A stretch of 64,000 bases of DNA from Clostridia bacterium (GTDB lineage Bacteria; Bacillota; Clostridia; Lachnospirales; Lachnospiraceae): contig CAJTHL010000012.1 of NCBI GenBank assembly GCA_910576205.1, positions 94,587 to 158,586 on the forward strand, given 5' to 3'. Each line of letters begins with the position of its first letter. The first letter of the stretch is position 1. Both the position numbers and the translations under genes were made by a program. The notes under the pieces are model-generated. The model was given only the letters and a program-made list of their open reading frames with translations, did no database searches and was not told the DNA's origin. This document shows positions 17,831-25,767 of this stretch, one piece after another.

Positions 17831-17859
17831 TTCCCAACATTTATATTTTATAGTATAAT
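17831..17859 (+). promoter_or_regulatory. Probable promoter of the DeoR-family regulator
   Basis: TTCCCA (17831-17836), 17-nt spacer, TATAAT (17854-17859). The -35 box is weak and no full operator copy lies within it, so the regulator may be made at a low constant rate. Confidence 0.5.
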
Positions 17860-17940
17860 AATACCAGCCCAGCCAGGTCGCAGACAGGTTTTATCACGGG
17901 GCACGGCTGAATGTCCGCAAGAACAACAAGGAGAAGAATT

Positions 17941-18696
17941 ATGAGAGTCAGCAGATTAATGCAGATGGAGGACTATATTATGTCCATGGAAACCGTCACC
18001 ATTGAGGCGCTCTGTGACAAGTTCCAGGTTTCCAAAAACACGGTGCGGCGGGATCTGGACGCCCTTTGCAAGAAGGGAGCTGTGCGGAAAATATACGGCG
18101 GGGCCGCCTCCAACCATGCCAGGGACACAGTTCCCTTTGAGGAGCGCAATGTAAAAAATATCCGGCTCAAGGAGCAGATCGCCCGAAAAGCCGCCGAGTT
18201 TATCCACGACGGGGATTCCATTTTTATCGACTCCGGCACCACGCTGACGGCTCTGTACTACCAGCTTCCCCAGGTGCAGAACCTGACCATTTTTACCAAC
18301 AATATGGAGGTGGCCTTTCGCTCCCTCTCCGAGAACAATTACCGGATTATCCTTACCGGAGGAGAGCTCTCAAGAAGCACCTGCTCCGCCACAGGAACCG
18401 ACGCCTCCCGGATGCTGGACTGCTACAATATCGAGAAGGCCTTTCTCTCCGCCGTGGGGGTTTCCGTGGAAAACGGCGCCACCAATTCCTCCCGGGGAGA
18501 ATTTGAGGTAAAGCAGGCTGTGGTGCGCCGCTCCAAATACCGCTATCTCCTGGTAGACAGCTCCAAGTTTGACTCCGTGTCCCTTATGACCTTTGCGGAG
18601 CTGAACGCCTTTGACGCCGTTATCACAGATACGGAGCCCTCGGGAAAATACCAGAATTATCTGAAGAAAAATAACGTGGATCTGATTATCACCTAA
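17941..18696 (+). CDS. iolR: DeoR-family transcriptional regulator, probable IolR
   Basis: Predicted sugar-phosphate-responsive repressor. The N-terminal winged helix is clear (ETVTIEALCDKFQVSKNTVR and RDLDALCKKGAVRKIYGG), followed by the DeoR sensor domain with FIDSGTTLTALY, FTNNMEVAF, ILTGGELS and LLVDSSKFD, which bind a phosphorylated ligand. ATG at 17941 follows AAGGAGAAGAATT and gives 251 residues, the family norm. It is divergent from iolC and sits among iolBC and iolJA, so control of these genes is likely. In Bacillus the IolR effector is the IolC product; the same role here is inferred. A 20-bp perfect-stem terminator follows. Confidence 0.85.
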   Translation: MRVSRLMQMEDYIMSMETVTIEALCDKFQVSKNTVRRDLDALCKKGAVRKIYGGAASNHARDTVPFEERNVKNIRLKEQIARKAAEFIHDGDSIFIDSGTTLTALYYQLPQVQNLTIFTNNMEVAFRSLSENNYRIILTGGELSRSTCSATGTDASRMLDCYNIEKAFLSAVGVSVENGATNSSRGEFEVKQAVVRRSKYRYLLVDSSKFDSVSLMTFAELNAFDAVITDTEPSGKYQNYLKKNNVDLIIT

Positions 18697-18720
18697 AATA
18701 AAAGGAAAAAAGGAAGAACC

Positions 18721-18783
18721 TATCCGGCATCCTGTAGAGCCGCCCAGGCAGGGCCCGCTCTACAGGATGCCGGATATTTTTTT
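18721..18783 (+). terminator. Strong terminator after the iolR-like gene
   Basis: A perfect 20-bp inverted repeat (18721-18740 and 18757-18776), then T7. It isolates iolR from the iolJ promoter. Confidence 0.93.
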
Positions 18784-18835
18784 CTCATTTTTGCCAGTCT
18801 CTGATTTTCCTGGTTTTCCCATATTTTAACCAACT

Positions 18836-18863
18836 TTCCAAAATATTATGGTTATATTTTGGA
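18836..18863 (+). promoter_or_regulatory. Palindromic IolR-like operator upstream of iolJ
   Basis: TCCAAAATAT (18837-18846) and ATATTTTGGA (18854-18863) form a perfect inverted repeat with a 7-bp spacer, ending 7 bp before the -35 box. It shares the CCAAAATAT core with the sites at 13976 and 17777. Confidence 0.75.
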
Positions 18864-18870
18864 TATATTA

Positions 18871-18899
18871 TTGACATTTTGATTAATTTATGGTATTTA
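18871..18899 (+). promoter_or_regulatory. Promoter of iolJ-iolA-SBP operon
   Basis: TTGACA (18871-18876), 17-nt spacer, TATTTA (18894-18899). The predicted leader is about 60 nt. Confidence 0.75.
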
Positions 18900-18964
18900 T
18901 ATTACATATAGCACCAATAATTAACCAAACAAATATCATAGACTTGACAAGGAGAACTCACGTT

Positions 18965-19786
18965 ATGCTGGCAAATCTCAATACGCTGTTTGCTGAAAAG
19001 AAGGATCGCGCCCTGGCGGGCTTTAACGTGTACGGGTACGAGGACGCCGTTTCCATAGTCCGGGCCGCAGAGGATCTCAACGAAGGCGTGGCGCTTATGG
19101 TAAACAGGGACGCCGCAGAGCATATTCCCCTGTCCTGTATAGGACCTCTTCTGATCTCTCTTGCCAGGGAAGCCTGCGTCCCTGTGGCCGTGCATCTGGA
19201 TCACGCCGTGGAGCTTTCCTCTATAAGGGAAGCCATTGACGTGGGATTTTCTTCCGTCATGTTTGACGGCTCCCGGCTGGAATTTGCGGAAAATGTGGAG
19301 AAAACATGCCAGGTAATGGAAATGGCCCGGAAAAAGGGTGTTTCCGTGGAGGCGGAGATTGGATTTGTGGGATACTCGGATCCCGTAGCGCAGCCGCAGA
19401 ATATTTACACGGAGCCGGAGGATGCCTTTGTATTCTATGAGAGGACAGGGGTGGACGCCCTGGCCGTCAGCATAGGGACCGTACACCGGATGGTGGTGCA
19501 GGAGGCCAGTATCCAGTATGACCGCATCTCCAGAATCCGGGAGAGGGTTGCCGTACCCCTGGTGGTTCACGGCTCCAGCGGCGTGTGCGACAAAGATCTG
19601 ACAAGGCTTTCCCATGCCGGCATCCGGAAAATCAATCTGGGAACCTGCCTCCGCCTGGTTTTTGGCAAAACCCTTCGAAGAGAAATGGAAGAAAACCCGG
19701 AGGAGTTTGACCGGATCAGGCTTTTCCGGAAACCTATGGAGCAGGTAAGAGAAGCCGCCAAAGCAAAAATGCTCTTATTAAAATGA
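18965..19786 (+). CDS. iolJ: Class II aldolase, probable 6-phospho-5-dehydro-2-deoxy-gluconate aldolase
   Basis: Zinc-dependent aldolase of the fructose-bisphosphate aldolase class II family, 273 residues. Motifs: GFNVYGYEDA, the zinc-binding VAVHLDHAVE, SVEAEIGFVG, a second zinc ligand in SIGTVHRM, and the phosphate-binding VVHGSSGVCDKDL plus KINLGTCLRL. ATG at 18965 (MLANLNTLF) is used; the longer open frame upstream would include the promoter region. Position between IolR and IolA argues for cleavage of DKGP into DHAP and malonic semialdehyde. Fructose- or tagatose-bisphosphate aldolase activity cannot be excluded by sequence. Confidence 0.85.
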   Translation: MLANLNTLFAEKKDRALAGFNVYGYEDAVSIVRAAEDLNEGVALMVNRDAAEHIPLSCIGPLLISLAREACVPVAVHLDHAVELSSIREAIDVGFSSVMFDGSRLEFAENVEKTCQVMEMARKKGVSVEAEIGFVGYSDPVAQPQNIYTEPEDAFVFYERTGVDALAVSIGTVHRMVVQEASIQYDRISRIRERVAVPLVVHGSSGVCDKDLTRLSHAGIRKINLGTCLRLVFGKTLRREMEENPEEFDRIRLFRKPMEQVREAAKAKMLLLK

Positions 19787-19813
19787 GGAAACAGAAAGGA
19801 GATGCAGGATAAA

Positions 19814-21325
19814 ATGGCAGAAAGGTTAAAGTTGCTGATAAACGGGCAGTGGGTGGAATCCGCCACAGAAAAATACACCCCGGTCTTCAATCCCAGCACC
19901 GGGGAAATTCTGGCGGAAGCCCCCTGCTGTACCAGGGAGGAGGTGGCGGAAGCCATCGCCGCGGCAAAAGCCGCCTATCCGGCCTGGCGTGACACACCCC
20001 CCATTAAGCGGACCCAGATTCTCTACCGGGTGCGGGAGCTTCTGGTTCAGCATATGGACGAGCTGACCGACTGTGTGGCCAGGGAAAACGGAAAGGCCTG
20101 GGAGGAGGCAAAGGGCGATGTGCTGAAGGCCAGAGAGGGCACGGAGGTGGCCTGTTCTATTCCTTCCCTCTTAAACGGCATGGGGGAATCCCTTATGGAC
20201 GCCTCCTCCGGCTTCGACACGGTTCTATACCGGGAACCCCTGGGCGTTTTCGCCGGTATCATACCGTTTAACTTTCCGGCCATGATTCCCATGGGATGGA
20301 TGGCCCCCATCTGTGTAGCCTCCGGCAACACCATTGTCATTAAGGCCGCCAGCTTTACACCTATGACCATCCACCGGATTGCGAAGCTCTACAAGGAAGC
20401 AGGGCTTCCGGACGGCGTTATCAATATTGTCACCTGTTCCCGGCATGAGGCGGAAATCTTCCTGACCCACCCGGATATCCGCGGCATCTCTTTTGTGGGC
20501 TCCACCAAAGTAGGGCAGTCTGTCTACAGCAAGGCAGCCGCGGCCGGCAAGCGGGTGCAGGCCCTCTGCGAGGCCAAAAATCACGCCCTGGTACTGGCGG
20601 ACGCCCCCATTGAGCGGACAGCCGCCGGAATCGTCAACGCCTCCTTTGGCTGCGCCGGGGAGCGCTGCATGGCCCTTCCCGTGATCTGCGTCCAGGAAAG
20701 CATTGCCGACGAGCTGGCGGCGGCTATTGTAAAGAAAGCCAAAGCTCTCAAGGTAGGGCCCGCCTACCTTAAGGATACGGACATGGGCCCTGTGGTCAAC
20801 CGGGAACATATGGATTTTGTCACCGGATGGATTGAAAAGGGCGTTGCGGAGGGCGCAAAGCTCCTTCTGGACGGACGCAATATCCAGGTAGAGGGCTATG
20901 AAAAGGGCTTCTATATCGGCCCCACCATCTTTGACCATGTGACGCCGGAAATGACCATCGGCGACTCTGAGGTTTTCGGCCCGGTTCTCTGTATTAAGCG
21001 GGTGAAGGATTTTGAGGAGGGCCTGGCCTTTATGAACCGGAATCCCTTTGCAAACGGCTCTGTGATCTTTACCCAGAGCGGCCGCTACGCCAGAGAATTT
21101 GCAAAATACACAGACGGCGGCATGGTGGGCATAAACGTGGGCATTCCGGTTCCGGTGGGATTTTTCCCCTTCTCCGGACACAAAAATTCCTTCTTTGGAG
21201 ATCTTCATACCCTGGGAAGGGACGGCGTGCGCTTCTACACGGAGACAAAGTCCGTCACTACCCGCTGGTTTGACGAGGAGGAAAAGAAAAACGCAAAGGT
21301 ATCCACCTGGGACGGCACTATTTAA
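19814..21325 (+). CDS. iolA: Malonate-/methylmalonate-semialdehyde dehydrogenase (CoA-acylating)
   Basis: Last step of inositol degradation: malonic semialdehyde to acetyl-CoA with NAD and CoA. The 503 residues include the oxyanion-region Asn in IIPFNFPAMIPMGWM, the cofactor loop GISFVGSTKVGQ, EAKNHALVLADA, and the catalytic Cys C285 in GCAGERCMALPVICV, the MmsA/IolA-specific form of the aldehyde dehydrogenase motif. ATG at 19814 is preferred; the ATG at 19802 touches the AAAGGAG site directly and leaves no spacing. It starts 27 bp after iolJ and is followed by the solute-binding protein gene. Confidence 0.93.
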   Translation: MAERLKLLINGQWVESATEKYTPVFNPSTGEILAEAPCCTREEVAEAIAAAKAAYPAWRDTPPIKRTQILYRVRELLVQHMDELTDCVARENGKAWEEAKGDVLKAREGTEVACSIPSLLNGMGESLMDASSGFDTVLYREPLGVFAGIIPFNFPAMIPMGWMAPICVASGNTIVIKAASFTPMTIHRIAKLYKEAGLPDGVINIVTCSRHEAEIFLTHPDIRGISFVGSTKVGQSVYSKAAAAGKRVQALCEAKNHALVLADAPIERTAAGIVNASFGCAGERCMALPVICVQESIADELAAAIVKKAKALKVGPAYLKDTDMGPVVNREHMDFVTGWIEKGVAEGAKLLLDGRNIQVEGYEKGFYIGPTIFDHVTPEMTIGDSEVFGPVLCIKRVKDFEEGLAFMNRNPFANGSVIFTQSGRYAREFAKYTDGGMVGINVGIPVPVGFFPFSGHKNSFFGDLHTLGRDGVRFYTETKSVTTRWFDEEEKKNAKVSTWDGTI

Positions 21326-21355
21326 CCGTATAGAAAAAGCAAAAAGGAGGTTTCT

Positions 21356-22675
21356 ATGAAACGTATGAGAAAACTGACCACACTTTTACTGGCAGGAATT
21401 ATGGCCATGGGTACGCTTACGGCGTGCGGCAAGCCCGCAGGCAGCGACGCGCCCCAGAATACCCCGGAGACCGGGAATTCCGCAGAGGCGGGTACACAGA
21501 CCCCGGCCGGCGATGGGGAAGCCATAAATCTTACCCACTGGTTCTGGTCTGACAGCGACATGCATACCCAGCTTATGCAGAGTATTGTGCAGAAATTCAA
21601 CGAGTCCAACGGCAAAAATATCACGGTAAATCTGGAGATCGTCCCCTGGGACGGCGGCCAGTACAGCACGGACCTTCTCACCGCAGCCGTGGGAGGCGGC
21701 GGCCCGGATACCGCAGGCTTTAAGGTTACCGCAAGTCCTGCGTTTCTAAACAACGATCTTCTGGAGCCCCTGGACGCCTACATTGAAAACTGGGAACTGA
21801 AAGACGATATTGCGCAGGTTTACTACGACACTTTCCGGGGTGTTTCCGATGACGGAAAGCTGTATCTCATGCCCTGGAACGTGCAGGTGCTGTATGTGTA
21901 TTACCGGCCCTCCTATTTTGAGGCCGTGGGCATCAGAGTGCCGGAAACCTATGAAGAATTTCTGGAAGCCTGCCGGAAATGTACCACCACCATAGACGGC
22001 CAGCAGGTTTACGGCTACGGTATGCGCGGTTCCAACGGCGGACAGGAACCCTGGGGCAGCTTTATTTACGCCCGTGGAGGCAGCTTTGAGGATCTCACAA
22101 GCCCGGAGTCTGTCCAGGGCATGCAGGATTTCATCGATCTGTACAAGGACGGCTGTACGCCCCCCAGCGCCACCGGCGACGGCTACAACGAGATTATGGC
22201 CAATTTCTACTCCGGCATGACTGCCATGACCATCCAGCATATCGGAACCTCCGTAAATGCAGTGGAAACCTTTGGCGACGATGTCAGCGCTTTCCCCTTC
22301 CCGGATTCCCCCGACGGGCGCTGGACCTCCCTGGGCGACACAGAGGCCGTTATGTTCAAAAGCTGCCAGCACAAGGAAGCCGCCTTTGAGTGGATGGCCT
22401 TCCTGGCCGCCGGCGAGGGACAGTACGACTGGTGTACCGGCACCGGAAACGTGCCCGTAAGCAAGACCGTCCAGGAATCCGACGCCATCAGGGAAAACCG
22501 CTTTATGCAGATCTCCATCGATGGCCAGGACTTCGCCGGCATCCTGCCTATCCGCGAGGAAACTACCGAGTGGATTTCTCCCCTGTGGCCCGCCACCATC
22601 CAGCAGGCGCTTCTTGGTGAAATTACCGCAGAGGAGGCTATGGAGATTTTGCAGAAAGGGCTTTGGGGAGAATAA
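21356..22675 (+). CDS. ABC transporter solute-binding lipoprotein (CUT1 type)
   Basis: Extracellular sugar receptor of the importer whose permeases lie at 14057-15770. A lipoprotein signal is clear: a basic start KRMRK, a hydrophobic core and the lipobox LTAC, with Cys24 as lipidation site. A Ser/Gly/Thr-rich tether follows, then a typical MalE-fold body with LTHWFWSDSD, IVPWDGGQYSTDLLTAAVGG and GLWGE at the end. 439 residues. It has AAAAGGAGG upstream of ATG 21356. The gene is separated from the permeases by iolB, iolC, iolR, iolJ and iolA, which is unusual; co-regulation by the shared operator would restore coordination. Confidence 0.92.
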   Translation: MKRMRKLTTLLLAGIMAMGTLTACGKPAGSDAPQNTPETGNSAEAGTQTPAGDGEAINLTHWFWSDSDMHTQLMQSIVQKFNESNGKNITVNLEIVPWDGGQYSTDLLTAAVGGGGPDTAGFKVTASPAFLNNDLLEPLDAYIENWELKDDIAQVYYDTFRGVSDDGKLYLMPWNVQVLYVYYRPSYFEAVGIRVPETYEEFLEACRKCTTTIDGQQVYGYGMRGSNGGQEPWGSFIYARGGSFEDLTSPESVQGMQDFIDLYKDGCTPPSATGDGYNEIMANFYSGMTAMTIQHIGTSVNAVETFGDDVSAFPFPDSPDGRWTSLGDTEAVMFKSCQHKEAAFEWMAFLAAGEGQYDWCTGTGNVPVSKTVQESDAIRENRFMQISIDGQDFAGILPIREETTEWISPLWPATIQQALLGEITAEEAMEILQKGLWGE

Positions 22676-22746
22676 AGCCCCCCATACCTGCCGGGACGCT
22701 GTAGCCGTCAGGCAGAATTATAGAAATGTATAAGGCGCCAAAAAAT

Positions 22747-22793
22747 AAAAGGTGTAAGGTCTTATGGATTGACAAAGGCTTTGCACCTTTTTA
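22747..22793 (+). terminator. Terminator of the iolJ operon
   Basis: AAAAGGTGTAA (22747-22757) pairs with TTGCACCTTTT (22781-22791) through one G-U wobble, and a T run closes the second arm. Confidence 0.75.
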
Positions 22794-22846
22794 TTTGGGG
22801 TATCCAATAGCCCTGGGATCCTGGCAGCATTCACATTTTCATTTAA

Positions 22847-22877
22847 TTGTTAACCACTTTAAAAAATTAGTTGACAA
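22847..22877 (+). promoter_or_regulatory. birA box: BirA box upstream of bioB
   Basis: TTGTTAAC (22847-22854), 15-nt spacer, GTTGACAA (22870-22877): one mismatch from a perfect repeat and matching the known Firmicute biotin-repressor operator. The right arm covers the -35 box. Confidence 0.85.
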
Positions 22878-22899
22878 TCCTCCAAAGACCCTGTATACT
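22871..22899 (+). promoter_or_regulatory. Promoter of bioB-bioY
   Basis: TTGACA (22871-22876), 17-nt spacer, TATACT (22894-22899). Binding of BirA-biotinyl-AMP would occlude the -35 box. Confidence 0.85.
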
Positions 22900-22941
22900 A
22901 CAAAACAACTTAAGAAAACAGACAGGAAGGACAATCTGAAT

Positions 22942-23946
22942 ATGCAGCCCATCCACAACAGACAATCCCAGATCACCCAGCTGGAATCCCAGATACTAGC
23001 CGGGAAAGAGCTTACCAGGGAGCAGGCCCTGGCCCTCACAGAGGCCCCTCTTGAGGAGCTCTGCCAGGCGGCAGACCGGATACGGAAAGCCTTTTGCCAG
23101 AATACCTTCGATATCTGCGCCATCATCAACGGCAAGAGCGGAAAATGCCCCGAAAACTGCAAATACTGCGCCCAGTCAGCCCATTACGCCACAAAGACAG
23201 AGGAATACCCCCTTCTCTCCGGAGAGGAAATGTTAAAAGGCGCCCTCTGCAACCAGGAGGCAGGGGTGCTGCGGTTTTCCGTAGTGACCTCCGGGCGGCG
23301 TCTGACAGATAAAGAAACAGAACGGGTTTGTGAAAACTTCCGTCTGTTGAATGAAAATACCAGACTTTCCCTCTGCGCGTCCCATGGCCTTCTAAGCCTG
23401 GAACAGTATAAGCGTCTGAAGGCGGCAGGCGTAGAGCGGATTCATAATAATCTGGAGACATCCAGGAGATTTTTCCCCCAGATATGCACTACCCATACTT
23501 ATGACGACAAAATTAACGCCATCAAGGCGGCCCAAGAAGCCGGTCTTTCCGTGTGCAGCGGCGGCATTCTAGGCATGGGGGAAACCTGGGAGGACCGGAT
23601 TGATCTGGCCCTGGAGCTTCGGGAGCTTCATATACTTTCCATTCCCATTAACATCCTAAACCCTATCCCAGGGACCCCCCTGGAACGTCTAAAGCCCCTA
23701 AAGCTCCCGGAAATCCGGCGGATTACCGCCATTTACCGCATGCTCCATCCCGGAGCCGCCATCCGCATGGCCGGAGGCCGGGGACAGCTTCCCGATAAGG
23801 GCAGAAGCGTGTTTTCCTCCGGGGCCAACGCAGCTATCTCCGGGCCCATGCTGACCACCAGCGGCATTTCCATGGAGGAGGATTTAAGGATTCTGGAAGA
23901 TCTGGGGTATACGCCCGGACTTTTAGCTCCCTGTAAAAATGACTAA
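22942..23946 (+). CDS. bioB: Biotin synthase
   Basis: Radical SAM enzyme that inserts sulfur into dethiobiotin. The 334 residues carry the SAM-cluster motif at C69, C73 and C76 (GKCPENCKYCAQS), HNLETS-type sequence HNNLETSRRFFP, CSGGILGMGET and the C-terminal GGRGQLP...GANAAISG region. ATG at 22942 is chosen because the longer frame upstream contains the promoter and BirA box, and the family begins near here; AGGAAGG lies upstream. No bioA, bioD, bioF or bioW is nearby, so the cell may import or otherwise obtain dethiobiotin or biotin. bioY follows after 33 bp. Confidence 0.95.
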   Translation: MQPIHNRQSQITQLESQILAGKELTREQALALTEAPLEELCQAADRIRKAFCQNTFDICAIINGKSGKCPENCKYCAQSAHYATKTEEYPLLSGEEMLKGALCNQEAGVLRFSVVTSGRRLTDKETERVCENFRLLNENTRLSLCASHGLLSLEQYKRLKAAGVERIHNNLETSRRFFPQICTTHTYDDKINAIKAAQEAGLSVCSGGILGMGETWEDRIDLALELRELHILSIPINILNPIPGTPLERLKPLKLPEIRRITAIYRMLHPGAAIRMAGGRGQLPDKGRSVFSSGANAAISGPMLTTSGISMEEDLRILEDLGYTPGLLAPCKND

Positions 23947-23979
23947 GTTTAAGCACAAAAGCAAGAAAGGATTACTGCC

Positions 23980-24543
23980 ATGCAAAAAACCATAGAATCA
24001 AAAAAAATTACTACTTATCAGCTTGCGGTAACCGGGCTAATGACTGCGTTAACCTGCATTCTTGGGCCCATGTCCCTGGCCCTGCCTTTTACTCCCGTTC
24101 CCATCTCCCTGACCAATTTTGTGGTCTTTCTAAGCGTATGGCTTCTGGGCTGGCGGCTGGGCACGGTGAGCTATCTGATCTATCTGCTGCTGGGGCTGGC
24201 CGGACTGCCTGTCTTTTCCGGGTTTACCGGCGGGGCCGGCAAACTGCTGGGGCCAACAGGCGGGTATCTGATTGGTTTTATCTTTTTAGCGGTTCTTATG
24301 GGAATCGTATTTGAGAAATCCGAAAGCCGGCTTGTACGGCTGGCCGGCATGATCCTGGGAATGATAGTCGCGTACCTGTTTGGGACAGCGTGGCTGGCAT
24401 ATCAGTCCAAAATAGGCCTTTTTGCCGCTCTGGGCAGCGCTGTGATTCCTTTTATTCCCGGAGATCTGGTTAAAATGGTGATTGTGCTGTTGATTGGGCC
24501 CGCCATTGAAGCGCGGCTTAAGAGGGCGGGGCTTCTGTCTTAA
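23980..24543 (+). CDS. bioY: Biotin transporter BioY (ECF S component)
   Basis: Substrate-binding membrane subunit of an energy-coupling-factor importer for biotin. The 187 residues form about six membrane segments. Recognisable BioY features are ALTCILGPMSLALPFTPVPI near the N-terminus, GLAGLPVFSGFTGGAGKLLG and GPTGGYLIGF, and FIPGDLVKMVIVLLIGPAI near the C-terminus. The start at 23980 follows AAAGGATTACTGCC. It is second in the BirA-regulated operon. The EcfA and EcfT partners are not in this window. Confidence 0.94.
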   Translation: MQKTIESKKITTYQLAVTGLMTALTCILGPMSLALPFTPVPISLTNFVVFLSVWLLGWRLGTVSYLIYLLLGLAGLPVFSGFTGGAGKLLGPTGGYLIGFIFLAVLMGIVFEKSESRLVRLAGMILGMIVAYLFGTAWLAYQSKIGLFAALGSAVIPFIPGDLVKMVIVLLIGPAIEARLKRAGLLS

Positions 24544-24597
24544 CGTAAGCAAAAAGGTGTGGAAATATCCCCCTTATCCTGTCACGGTTTTTTTCTC

Positions 24598-25458
24598 CTA
24601 TACCATACTCCAATCGCACAGCATTTCGTTTTGCGTCACCCGGCGCAGCTCATCCCGCACCTCCATCAGCGCAAAACCCAGCAGATTCTGCCCCCGCCAC
24701 TTCACCGGATCTTGCGCCTCCAAAGAGCCGGCAGGCAGGCGGATGCCCCAGATGCTGTCGTAGGGGCTGGCCTCCACCAGTACACTGTCCCCGGTGGAGA
24801 GGAGAAATTCCTGGCAGGAGCGGCTCTGGCTGAATTTACACCAATTTCCATTAAGCACAATGGCGTATTTAAACCTGTCCCACACCTTCTGGTCAAAACC
24901 CTGCACCTTGCGCCCCAAAGCCTTGATCTCCTTGGGCGCGCTGCAATTTAAGATCTGCTCCCGGATTTCCTGATCGCCGAACAGCTCCGCTTTACCTGCC
25001 ATCATATACTGCTCCATACAGAGGTAGTGATGGTTGATAGAAAAGAAGTCCTCCATCCACCACTGGCTGAGACAGCTTTTGGTCGTGCCGCCGTCCCGGG
25101 CGGGCTGGTGGCCCCAGAACAGGCACAGCTCCCGCTTCCGGCCGGCGGCAAACTCCTGCCGGAGCCATTGCCGGGTGTACCTGGGCCGGCCCTCTGGCTG
25201 CCACGCCTCTACAAAGAAGTCGCCGTGTTCCAGCACTTCGCCGCTGTCCTCGTTATCCCACCATCCCTTCCAGGTTACCGGCTCGGGAAAAAGAGTGCGG
25301 TATTGCACCTGCTCCTCCGGCGAGAGGGCGTCCAGCCAATCGTTAAACCGGTATCTGTAATCCTCCCCATAGCCCATACGCCAGCCGATGGAGTATCGCT
25401 CGATTTTCCGATAGGCCAGCCAGGGCGGCGGCATGATGCTCTTATCCTGTAATGCCAT
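24598..25458 (-). CDS. NADAR-domain protein (YbiA/DUF1768 superfamily)
   Basis: NADAR proteins are N-glycosidases; characterised members remove ADP-ribose from DNA or cleave riboflavin intermediates. The domain covers about residues 105-280: LCLFWGHQP, SQWWMEDFF, YLCMEQYMMAGKAELFGD, LGRKVQGFDQKVWD, IVLNGNWCKFSQ, STGDSVLVEASPYDSIWGI and GQNLLGFALMEVRDEL are typical. The first 100 residues (YGEDYRYRFNDWLDALSPEE and onward) form an extra region that I do not recognise but that often accompanies this branch. Start ATG at 25458 follows AAAGGATAAAGGACT. It is a single gene, convergent to bioY. Its role as metabolite repair or as partner of an ADP-ribosyltransferase toxin is open. Confidence 0.85.
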   Translation of the reverse strand: MALQDKSIMPPPWLAYRKIERYSIGWRMGYGEDYRYRFNDWLDALSPEEQVQYRTLFPEPVTWKGWWDNEDSGEVLEHGDFFVEAWQPEGRPRYTRQWLRQEFAAGRKRELCLFWGHQPARDGGTTKSCLSQWWMEDFFSINHHYLCMEQYMMAGKAELFGDQEIREQILNCSAPKEIKALGRKVQGFDQKVWDRFKYAIVLNGNWCKFSQSRSCQEFLLSTGDSVLVEASPYDSIWGIRLPAGSLEAQDPVKWRGQNLLGFALMEVRDELRRVTQNEMLCDWSMV

Positions 25459-25568
25459 AGTCCTTTATCCTTTCCTTTCAGATTCTGGTTATAGTTTACT
25501 ATATTTTCCCAATATTTGAAAGAATCTTTTCAGCACACCTGTGGGCGCAGACTTTCTCCAGAAAACAA

Positions 25569-25597
25569 TTGACATTTGCCCCTTTCCGCCGTATACT
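25569..25597 (+). promoter_or_regulatory. Promoter of thiT
   Basis: TTGACA (25569-25574), 17-nt spacer, TATACT (25592-25597), about 25 bp before the riboswitch. Confidence 0.85.
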
Positions 25598-25627
25598 TTT
25601 CAAGTAGACAACAATTTCATATTGTAA

Positions 25628-25718
25628 CACAACGCTAGGGGAGCCTAAGGCTGAGAGAGTACATTTTATGTGCTGACCCTCATTACTTGTCCAGATAATG
25701 CTGGCAGAAGGAAGCAGT
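25628..25718 (+). promoter_or_regulatory. TPP riboswitch (THI element)
   Basis: The conserved THI-box parts are present in order: CTAGGGGAGCC, GGCTGAGAGAG, GCTGACCCT and CCAGATAATGCTGGCAGAAGG, then GAAGC. It binds thiamine pyrophosphate and lowers thiT expression. No terminator follows. CCTCC at 25729-25733 can pair with GGAGG at 25756-25760, the thiT ribosome site, which suggests translational control. Confidence 0.94.
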
Positions 25719-25767
25719 TTTAAGATTCCCTCCCGTGATGTTCGTCATTTACAAAGGAGGTTTTTTT

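Noticed and set aside
20225..21208. 327-residue minus-strand open frame
   Set aside because: Antisense to iolA, which has complete catalytic motifs.
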